A stretch of DNA of 26,879 nt from a virus. The translations under genes and the position numbers were made by a program. Positions within the stretch are counted from its first letter, which is position 1. Every line of letters starts with the position of its first letter. The stretch lies in the IMG/VR virus record IMGVR_UViG_3300006880_000047, positions 1-26,879 of that record. The stretch is one strand, 5' to 3'. This document shows positions 1 to 5,707 of the stretch, one piece after another. Below the pieces are notes generated by a model, which was not told the DNA's origin, made no database searches, and saw only the letters and a program-made list of their open reading frames with translations.

Positions 1-4
1 GGCG

Positions 5-277
5 ATGCGCATGAATGAGGCGCGTGGGATCGCCGACGTCGTCGCCAGCGCCTACGCTCAGCTGCCGGCACCAGGGCAGACGTCCCACGCGGCCAGCCCA
101 GTTGTCGGCGATCCCTACGCGGTGCTCGGGGTGCAGCGGAGCGATAGCCTGGAGGCGATCGAGCGCATCTGGAAAGGTCGGCTCTGGGACGCGCATCCCG
201 ATCACGGCGGGAGCCAGGAGCGGACTGCTGCCTTGAACGCGGCGATGAACGCGATCAGGAAGGAGCGTGCCCCATGA
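5..277 (+). CDS. Isolated J-domain (DnaJ-like) protein, possibly 5'-partial
   Basis: The 90-aa product carries a J-domain: D-P-Y-A-V-L-G-V at residues 36-43, a helix, then the diagnostic H-P-D tripeptide at 64-66 followed by H-G-G. In known J proteins the HPD loop stimulates the ATPase of an Hsp70 (DnaK). Here there is no G/F region, zinc domain or C-terminal substrate domain, so it would be a stand-alone co-chaperone or a degenerate fold used for something else. ATG codons occur at 5 and 11, and the frame is open to the window edge, so the true start may lie upstream. The stop overlaps the next start (ATGA), suggesting translational coupling. The domain call is firm; the role is not. Confidence 0.75.
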   Translation: MRMNEARGIADVVASAYAQLPAPGQTSHAASPVVGDPYAVLGVQRSDSLEAIERIWKGRLWDAHPDHGGSQERTAALNAAMNAIRKERAP

Positions 278-591
278 AAACCATCACCCCCGACGACCGC
301 GCGCACCTGGTCGTCCTGCTCGACCTGGCCGCCCAGTACCGCGCCCAGCTGGAGGCGATCGTCGCGTCGGTCTACGCGATCGTCGGCGGCGAGTCGGACC
401 TGGCTGGCCTCGTCGGCGATGAGGTGTGGGGCGCCACCACATACGGCGCCGACGAGCTGCTCCGGCGGCTCAGCATTCGGGTGGCGGGCGCGACGACGCA
501 CGACGCGCTGCTCCGGCGGACGATGGAACTGGCGCGGCGGGCGCCGGAGCTGGGCGCCGGACCGGGAGAGGAGGATACGCATGCAGACTGA
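274..591 (+). CDS. Hypothetical protein, 105 aa
   Basis: I do not recognise this family. The protein is soluble, helical and rich in Ala/Leu/Arg/Asp, with no transmembrane segment or metal motif. The ATG overlaps the previous stop by 4 bases (ATGA), and its 3' end overlaps the next gene by 11 bases, so it sits in a tight + strand operon running towards ParA. GC-rich third positions match the neighbours. Its reality rests on this packing and on codon composition. Confidence 0.6.
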   Translation: MKTITPDDRAHLVVLLDLAAQYRAQLEAIVASVYAIVGGESDLAGLVGDEVWGATTYGADELLRRLSIRVAGATTHDALLRRTMELARRAPELGAGPGEEDTHAD

Positions 592-907
592 GACGATGCA
601 TGCCTTCCCGCCCTACCGCCCGCCGCTGGGCCTGCCGGCGAACTGGCGCGACGACGTGAGCGGCGCGCTGCCAGCGCTGGTCATGGCCTACCACCGGGCG
701 GCGCTGGGCGAAGGCCCGCCGCTGACCGCTGCGCAGCTGGCGCTGCTTCGGGAGTACCTGGCCTATTTTATTCACGCGCCGTGCTGGCGCGATTGCAATG
801 GCGGTGAGATCGCCCGGCTCCGGCGGGACATCGGCCGGGCGCAGACGATCGCCGCGATCGACGATTGGATCGCGGCCTGTTTGGACGTCGGGATCGACCC
901 GCTGTAG
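581..907 (+). CDS. Hypothetical protein, 108 aa
   Basis: Not recognised. The start at 581 is chosen because a strong purine-rich ribosome site (GGGAGAGGAGG, about 564-574) precedes that ATG, although the frame is open further upstream. The product has a Pro-rich N-terminus (F-P-P-Y-R-P-P) and then a mostly helical body with two Cys (C-W-R-D-C) near residue 65. It overlaps the preceding gene by 11 bases and lies 43 bases before the parA start, so it is probably cotranscribed with parA. No function can be inferred. Confidence 0.6.
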   Translation: MQTETMHAFPPYRPPLGLPANWRDDVSGALPALVMAYHRAALGEGPPLTAAQLALLREYLAYFIHAPCWRDCNGGEIARLRRDIGRAQTIAAIDDWIAACLDVGIDPL

Positions 908-950
908 GACCGAAGGAATCTATCTACCTATCATCGCAAAGGAGTCCACG

Positions 951-1715
<765 letters not shown>

Positions 1716-1720
1716 TGGCG

Positions 1721-1744
1721 TTTACTGCATTACAGTGCTGTAAA
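1721..1744. promoter_or_regulatory. Imperfect palindrome just after parA, possible operator
   Basis: A 24-bp dyad begins TTTAC and ends GTAAA, with partial symmetry inside (GCA/TGC). It is unusually AT-rich for this window, lies 3 bp past the parA stop and about 25 bp upstream of the extended -10 at 1769-1777. That position suits a repressor or ParB-type site for the downstream promoter. No protein can be assigned. Confidence 0.35.
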
Positions 1745-1768
1745 ATGGCCTTTTTGGTAATGGGGAGT

Positions 1769-1777
1769 TGGTATACT
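1769..1777 (+). promoter_or_regulatory. Extended -10 promoter for the HNH (and parB-like) genes
   Basis: T-G-G followed by TATACT matches an extended -10 element (TGnTATAAT) with one change. No good -35 lies 17 bp upstream, which extended -10 promoters tolerate. It falls in a 134-bp AT-rich gap before the HNH gene, giving a 5' leader of roughly 65 nt. The same TGn-TATACT element occurs on the - strand at 18807-18815. Confidence 0.55.
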
Positions 1778-1796
1778 TAAGGTCTACAAACGAATG

Positions 1797-1822
1797 CCAC
1801 GCGGTGCTTGTGACACCCGTGG
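1797..1822 (+). other. Leader hairpin upstream of the HNH gene
   Basis: CCACG pairs with CGTGG and GGTG with CACC around a 7-nt loop, with a single bulged C on the 5' side: nine base pairs. It lies in the predicted transcribed leader, 27 nt before the start codon and clear of the ribosome site AGGAG at 1839-1843. It could stabilise the mRNA or regulate translation. No U-run follows, so it is not an intrinsic terminator. Confidence 0.4.
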
Positions 1823-1849
1823 CGCGGCCAATCGCTATAGGAGATTGAC

Positions 1850-2260
1850 ATGCCTAGATTACCACGGAAACGCAGAAAAACCACGCCGGATGAGCGCCTT
1901 ACTCCCTGCCAATGTTGCGGGCATCCTGTTTCGCAGCGACATCATGAAGATGCTGTACATGCGTGGGGCGAAAACAAACAGACTACCCAGCTGTGCGCGA
2001 ACTGTCATGAAGGGGTCCACATCATTGAGCGCGCGTGTATTGATATGGGCGCAGGTAAACACGACACCCCGTCGATTATTCTGATGATCACACTACGTGA
2101 CTATTGGGGAGCAGACAGTCCGCGATTCGAGTTCCTCTGTTCCCTTTATATGGACAGAAGGGACATGTATATAGCACTGAATCGAAGGATCTACGAAGAA
2201 AACCGGTCGCTCTGGGACAAGATGAGAGAGATTATGGAAGGCACCGAAAGCGAGGAATGA
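1850..2260 (+). CDS. HNH endonuclease, zinc-ribbon type
   Basis: The 136-aa protein has C-x2-C at residues 20-23, then R-H-H-E (H31/H32), then C-x2-C-H at 49-53 with N51 and H57. This is a zinc-stabilised HNH (beta-beta-alpha-metal) nuclease core in which H32, N51 and H57 are candidate catalytic or metal residues. Such small phage HNH proteins nick or cut DNA, as homing endonucleases or packaging helpers. The C-terminal half is charged and helical. The gene is markedly less GC-rich than its neighbours, starts from its own predicted promoter, has ribosome site AGGAG at 1839-1843, and splits parA from its likely partner, so it looks recently acquired. Its stop overlaps the parB-like start. Confidence 0.82.
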   Translation: MPRLPRKRRKTTPDERLTPCQCCGHPVSQRHHEDAVHAWGENKQTTQLCANCHEGVHIIERACIDMGAGKHDTPSIILMITLRDYWGADSPRFEFLCSLYMDRRDMYIALNRRIYEENRSLWDKMREIMEGTESEE

Positions 2261-3363
2261 TGCCTACCAAGCTCGCGCAAATGATCAAAGCGCCGCCGAT
2301 ACGTCAAGGAACGCGCTACCTGGCCGGCGACGAACTCTCGATCGCCGATATTCGCATGGACGGCGGCACCCAGGCGCGCGCCGGACTGGACGAGGAGACC
2401 ATCACGAACTATGCCCTGGCGATGCAGGCCGGCGCGCAGTTTCCGCTGATTGTCGTTTTCCACGATGGCGCGAATCACTGGCTGGCTGATGGGTTCCACC
2501 GGGTCAAGGCCGCCGAGAGAATCGGCCGCGCTGCGATGCGTGCTGACGTGCAATCAGGGACGCAGCGCGATGCAATTCTCTATGCGATGGGCGCAAACGA
2601 CACCCACGGCCTGCCGCGCCGGCGCGACGATCTGCATCGCTCGATCGCGCGGATGCTCGCAGATGAGGAGTGGAAAACATGGAGCGATCGCCGAATCGCA
2701 GAGCAGGTGCATTGTGATCACAAGACGGTTGCGGCGGCGCGCGCGCGCCTATCTGGGGAAGTTCCCCAGATAGCGGCCGAGTCCCGCACGGTCGAGCGCG
2801 GCGGCACAACCTATCAGCAGAAGGCCAAGCGGCCCGCGCCAGCTCGCCCGCCCGCCCCCGAGCCGCCAGCGCCGGCAACCATCACCGTCACCACCGACAA
2901 AGGGACACACGCGATCGTGCCCACGCGCCGGATCGGCGACCTGGCCACACATCCATCCGTCACGCACCCGCACGCCCCCGACGTCGCCTGGTCGATCACC
3001 TATGTGCCGCTCGGCAGCCGGGTTGGCCCCGGCTTTCCAGACCAGCAGACCGCCGAGTCGGCACTCCGGGATCTGGCGACGCTCGATTGGGGCGACATGA
3101 AAGACGGCGTTATCCCCCCGGCGCTCGCCGCGCAGGCCAGAAAGATCCTGGCGCGGCACCGCGGCACCACGGCGATCGCGCCGGCGCCTGTTCCGCCCGC
3201 TTCTATGGCGCCCACGCCGGCGCCACCCACCGGAGCGCGCGACACACTGTTGGTCCGCCCGACGCGGCCCCCACGCGACGACGTCAGCGTGGTGCTGGCC
3301 TACCTGGAGGAACTGGAGGCCTACGTCGATGCGCTGGAGGCGGCGCTGCGCCTGGCCGACTAA
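2257..3363 (+). CDS. ParB-like DNA-binding protein (ParB/sulfiredoxin N-domain plus HTH)
   Basis: A 368-aa protein. Residues about 27-110 form a ParB/Srx-type N-domain with the nucleotide-loop motif D-G-F-H-R-V-K-A-A (78-86), in place of the chromosomal G-E-R-R box. Next comes a stretch with G-A-N-D-T-H-G-L (112-119), and a helix-turn-helix near 143-165 (W-S-D-R-R-I-A-E-Q ... H-K-T-V-A-A-A-R). The rest is a Pro/Ala-rich linker ending in a short coiled coil (about 340-365) that could dimerise. This architecture is common in phage and plasmid ParB-like proteins; DNA binding is expected and CTP use is possible. The frame is open upstream, but ATG-ATG at 2257/2260 overlaps the HNH stop and follows GAGGA, so the start is placed there. 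With parA it may form a partition system. Confidence 0.8.
   Translation: MMPTKLAQMIKAPPIRQGTRYLAGDELSIADIRMDGGTQARAGLDEETITNYALAMQAGAQFPLIVVFHDGANHWLADGFHRVKAAERIGRAAMRADVQSGTQRDAILYAMGANDTHGLPRRRDDLHRSIARMLADEEWKTWSDRRIAEQVHCDHKTVAAARARLSGEVPQIAAESRTVERGGTTYQQKAKRPAPARPPAPEPPAPATITVTTDKGTHAIVPTRRIGDLATHPSVTHPHAPDVAWSITYVPLGSRVGPGFPDQQTAESALRDLATLDWGDMKDGVIPPALAAQARKILARHRGTTAIAPAPVPPASMAPTPAPPTGARDTLLVRPTRPPRDDVSVVLAYLEELEAYVDALEAALRLAD
2749..2773. repeat. 25-bp perfect dyad inside the ParB-like gene
   Basis: Arms CTATCTGGGGAA and TTCCCCAGATAG flank a single central G, giving 12 perfect base pairs. It encodes the stretch L-S-G-E-V-P-Q-I just after the HTH. Candidate binding site for the protein it encodes, or an mRNA hairpin. 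Confidence 0.6.
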
Positions 3364-3370
3364 CCACGGA

Positions 3371-3458
3371 CGCGCCGGCCGCTCGTGAGCGGAGCCGCCG
3401 GCGCGGTGCTCAGCATTGAGGTAGCAACGCAGAGCGAGCCGATCATAGCACGGCTCGC
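3371..3458 (+). other. Two strong hairpins in the gap after the ParB-like gene
   Basis: The first spans 3371-3405: an outer 9-bp stem (CGCGCCGGC with GCCGGCGCG) encloses an inner 6-bp stem CCGCTC/GAGCGG; the two share the C at 3379. The second has an 8-bp stem GCGAGCCG (3434-3441) with CGGCTCGC (3451-3458) and a 9-nt loop. Neither is followed by a U-run. They fill most of the 116-bp gap before the membrane protein. They could be Rho-dependent or processing structures, or protein-binding dyads. Confidence 0.45.
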
Positions 3459-3479
3459 ACAGTAGATAGGATGTGCGAG

Positions 3480-4085
3480 ATGGCAGGCAAGACCGCTGAA
3501 AGCCGCCTGGCCCCGGTCCCACGGGAGTGGCTCGATCTCACGATGCCGGCCTTCCGGGCGCTCGTGGGCGCGGCCTTCGTCATTTTTTCCAGCTATGCGA
3601 CGGTCACGTTGGTCGCGCGGGATCTGTCCCCGATCCTCGGCGATCGCGCCGGCATCGGGCTGTTCGCCGATCGCTACTGGGTCGGCATCGGCCTGGCGCT
3701 CGGCTTCTTTCTGGGCGAGGTCTACACCGCCGAGCGCTGGCCGGCGGCGTACCAGGCCATCCTGGTGCCCGATACGATCTATACCGGGCGCCAGCTCTAC
3801 GCGGGCCTGGCGCTCGCGGTGGCCGTCCTGGCGCAGTCGCCGATCGATCTCCTGATCGTTGGCGGCCTGGCCGCTGCCGGCGCCGCGCTGGTCGCCTACG
3901 GCGTCGGCTGGTCGCTATTCAAGTGGATCATCGCCGGCGCGGCGCTGGTCGGTCTGGTGTTCGCGCTTGGCGTGTTCTGGTCGCTCGCGGCGGCCCGCAC
4001 GACGCTGGCCGTCCTGATGGCGCTCTACACCGGCGGCATCGTGGCTCGCTTCGGCGAAGTATTGCTCTTTGGAAAACGGAGGTAG
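3480..4085 (+). CDS. Polytopic membrane protein, 201 aa
   Basis: Unrecognised family. Hydrophobic segments lie roughly at residues 20-45, 65-85, 105-125, 120-142, 147-165 and 170-190, so five or six transmembrane helices are likely. The short N-terminus is polar and the last residues are basic (F-G-K-R-R), suggesting a cytoplasmic tail. ATG codons occur at 3471 and 3480. The only AGG (3468-3470) abuts the first and is 9 nt from the second, so 3480 is preferred. It ends 3 bp before the next membrane protein gene, so the two probably act together at the inner membrane. It is too large and too hydrophobic for a typical small holin. Function unknown. Confidence 0.65.
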   Translation: MAGKTAESRLAPVPREWLDLTMPAFRALVGAAFVIFSSYATVTLVARDLSPILGDRAGIGLFADRYWVGIGLALGFFLGEVYTAERWPAAYQAILVPDTIYTGRQLYAGLALAVAVLAQSPIDLLIVGGLAAAGAALVAYGVGWSLFKWIIAGAALVGLVFALGVFWSLAAARTTLAVLMALYTGGIVARFGEVLLFGKRR

Positions 4086-4088
4086 GAC

Positions 4089-4655
4089 ATGCCCCAACCC
4101 CAACCACCGCCCGAGCCGACGTTGCTGATCATCGGGGTGATGGTCGTCGCCCTCGTCGGCTGGCTGGCGTTCATGGCGCTGGCCGCCTGGGTCCACCGTC
4201 AGGGCGGCATCGTGGCCGCTGTCGGCGGTCTACTCCAGGCCGCGCGCAGCGGCCAGGCGCGGCGCCGGCGCATCCCACTTCGGGGCAAGCACGGCCGGCT
4301 GATGGGCTCGGCCAGCGTTCGCGCGAGCCGTTCGCCCGTTCGGAACGACCCGAACGAGGGCGAACGCCGTTCGGCGGATCGTTCGGCACCAGAGCGCGCA
4401 GGAACGACCGTCCCGGACGTTTCCCGTTCGCCGGCGATCGTTCCCGATTCCGTTCTGACCGTTCCCGAGATGCTCATGATCACCGCGGCGCTGACGCGCG
4501 GGGTGGCGCCGAGTGAGATCGCGAAGGGGCTGCCGGGCTACTCGGGCGAGCGCTACAAAGTTTATATGGAAAAGGTCAAGAAAACCCAGGCGGTGCTGGC
4601 GGAGATCGGCGCGCCAGAGGTGCGCAAAGAGGCGCCCGAAGCAAAGACGGCATAA
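4089..4655 (+). CDS. Single-pass membrane protein with a cytoplasmic helical domain, 188 aa
   Basis: After a Pro-rich start, one transmembrane helix spans about residues 11-35, followed by a basic stretch (A-R-R-R-R, near 57-61). The middle (about 75-120) is low-complexity and rich in Arg, Ser, Pro and Asp. The last 65 residues are a folded-looking helical domain (P-E-M-L-M-I-T-A-A-L-T-R-G ... G-Y-S-G-E-R-Y-K) that resembles a small winged-helix or HTH region; that is a weak impression. The low-complexity middle is exactly where the DNA carries the CGTTC/GAACG cluster (4316-4465), so its sequence may be dictated by DNA-level selection. It is the last gene of the + strand operon before the palindrome at 4685. 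Confidence 0.6.
   Translation: MPQPQPPPEPTLLIIGVMVVALVGWLAFMALAAWVHRQGGIVAAVGGLLQAARSGQARRRRIPLRGKHGRLMGSASVRASRSPVRNDPNEGERRSADRSAPERAGTTVPDVSRSPAIVPDSVLTVPEMLMITAALTRGVAPSEIAKGLPGYSGERYKVYMEKVKKTQAVLAEIGAPEVRKEAPEAKTA
4316..4465. repeat. Cluster of 13 CGTTC/GAACG pentamers
   Basis: On the + strand CGTTC starts at 4316, 4329, 4337, 4368, 4380, 4425, 4439, 4451 and 4460. GAACG (the complement) starts at 4343, 4352, 4362 and 4402. Spacing is irregular, 6-23 bp between neighbours. The copies fall in different codon phases (gtt-cgc, cgt-tcg, gaa-cgc, gga-acg), so codon bias does not explain them. Candidate iteron-like or centromere-like site close to the par genes. Confidence 0.55.
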
Positions 4656-4684
4656 GACAAAGACTAGAGACTAGAGAACGCACC

Positions 4685-4722
4685 AGGGGGCCGAGTCTCG
4701 AGATCTCGAGACTCGGCCCCCT
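4685..4722. terminator. 38-bp perfect palindrome between converging operons
   Basis: Both arms are 19 bp with no unpaired loop bases, centred on AGATCT and containing two CTCGAG sites. It lies between the + strand gene ending at 4655 and the - strand gene ending at 4731, the normal place for a bidirectional terminator. A folded RNA would have a roughly 17-bp GC-rich stem on either strand. There is no U-run on either side, so termination would be atypical. A heptamer GACTAGA is tandemly duplicated just before it (4662-4675). Confidence 0.6.
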
Positions 4723-4730
4723 CCCCGATC

Positions 4731-4823
4731 TCACCACCCATACCCCAGCCAGATCAGCGCCACCGCGATCGCCACGCCGACCAGGAACCAGCCCAGTGCC
4801 GCGCGCCAGCCGACGTCGCTCAT
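4731..4823 (-). CDS. 30-aa single-pass membrane peptide
   Basis: The ATG at 4823 overlaps the stop of the upstream fibre gene in an ATGA arrangement, the same coupling used throughout this operon. The peptide starts M-S-D-V-G-W-R and then has one continuous hydrophobic helix (G-W-F-L-V-G-V-A-I-A-V-A-L-I-W-L) ending G-Y-G-W. It is the last gene of the late operon. Small membrane peptides at this place often belong to lysis (holin-like, spanin partner) or to tail-tip membrane interaction. The length is below most gene-calling cut-offs. The coupling and clean transmembrane helix make it plausible; the function is a guess. Confidence 0.5.
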   Translation of the reverse strand: MSDVGWRAALGWFLVGVAIAVALIWLGYGW

Positions 4824-5707
4824 GGCGGTGGCCCCACGGCCTGCCAGTGGACATCCACCGTCCCACCCGTGAGATCAGCCGTGGTCACATTGATTCGACA
4901 CAGGTTGGTCGCGATCTCCGCCAGGTTGACCACCGTGCCGCGCGAGAGGATCGGGAAGCAGGCCAGCAGCACCACCGGCGTCCCGCCAAACGCGGTCGGA
5001 AACGTGATCGTCGTGACCGTCACGCCGCTCGACCCCCAGTCGGGATCGGCGGTCGCGAGAATGACCCCCACCTGCGTCAGCAGCGCGTCCACCGCCTGGC
5101 CGGACGTGCCCGCCACCGCCCAGTCGTCGGGGTCGCCGCCCTGGCGCGCGTAGGTCTGCGGCGGCAAGGCGTCGAGCCGGGCCTTGTCGGCCGCCGGCAT
5201 AAAGCCCGCGTCGCTGCTGGTGGCGGTGCTATGCAGGCTGCCGCCCTCCTGGTCGCCGTGGAGGTGGGCGTGATCGGCGCGGCTGCCATCAGGCGACGTG
5301 CCCGGCGCGCCGGCGTCCGAGTCGATCGGCTGGGGCGTCGCGTCCGAGAGCGTCGCGCCGGCGATCGGCACGTCGGCCGCGGCGGTCAGCCGTCCATCCG
5401 CGCCGACGGTGAACGCCGGCACATGCGTCGCGTCGCCGTAGCTGGCCGGCGTGACGGCGGTGGCGGCCAGCGCGTGGATGTGGCCGCCCCGGCTGGCGCC
5501 GGAGTCGCTCCCAGGGTCGGCGCCGGTCGTCACGACGTCGGCCGGATCGGCGTCGGCCAGTGTCACGCCGCCGCTGCTGCTGCCGCTGGCCGGCGGAATG
5601 CGCGCCGGGTCGAGCTGGTCGCGCAGCGCGCCGGCCGGGATGTCGCGCTGTGCCGCCTGGTGGGTCTCCGCCAGCAGCTGCGCGAGCTTCGCGCGAAAGC
5701 GTCTCAT
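4820..5707 (-). CDS. Tail fibre / receptor-binding-type protein, 295 aa
   Basis: The N-terminal 45 residues are helical and probably attach to the tail. The centre has motifs typical of phage fibres: a T-V-G-A-D-G-R-L-T-A-A-A element near residue 100, and His-rich turns (G-G-H-I-H, D-H-A-H-L-H-G, G-G-S-L-H) followed by G-F-M-P-A-A-D-K-A-R-L-D-A-L. The C-terminal about 95 residues form a beta-rich domain (I-T-F-P-T-A-F-G-G-T-P-V-V-L-L) resembling the gp53-like or H-type-lectin-like tips seen on tail fibres. The role inferred is host-surface recognition as a trimer at the tail tip. Its start overlaps the stop of the big hub gene (ATGA). Confidence 0.72.
   Translation of the reverse strand: MRRFRAKLAQLLAETHQAAQRDIPAGALRDQLDPARIPPASGSSSGGVTLADADPADVVTTGADPGSDSGASRGGHIHALAATAVTPASYGDATHVPAFTVGADGRLTAAADVPIAGATLSDATPQPIDSDAGAPGTSPDGSRADHAHLHGDQEGGSLHSTATSSDAGFMPAADKARLDALPPQTYARQGGDPDDWAVAGTSGQAVDALLTQVGVILATADPDWGSSGVTVTTITFPTAFGGTPVVLLACFPILSRGTVVNLAEIATNLCRINVTTADLTGGTVDVHWQAVGPPP

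Noticed and set aside
4662-4675. Tandem GACTAGA duplication as a member of the heptamer array family
   Set aside because: Only two units, and the sequence does not fit TGANNGC. It is probably coincidental.
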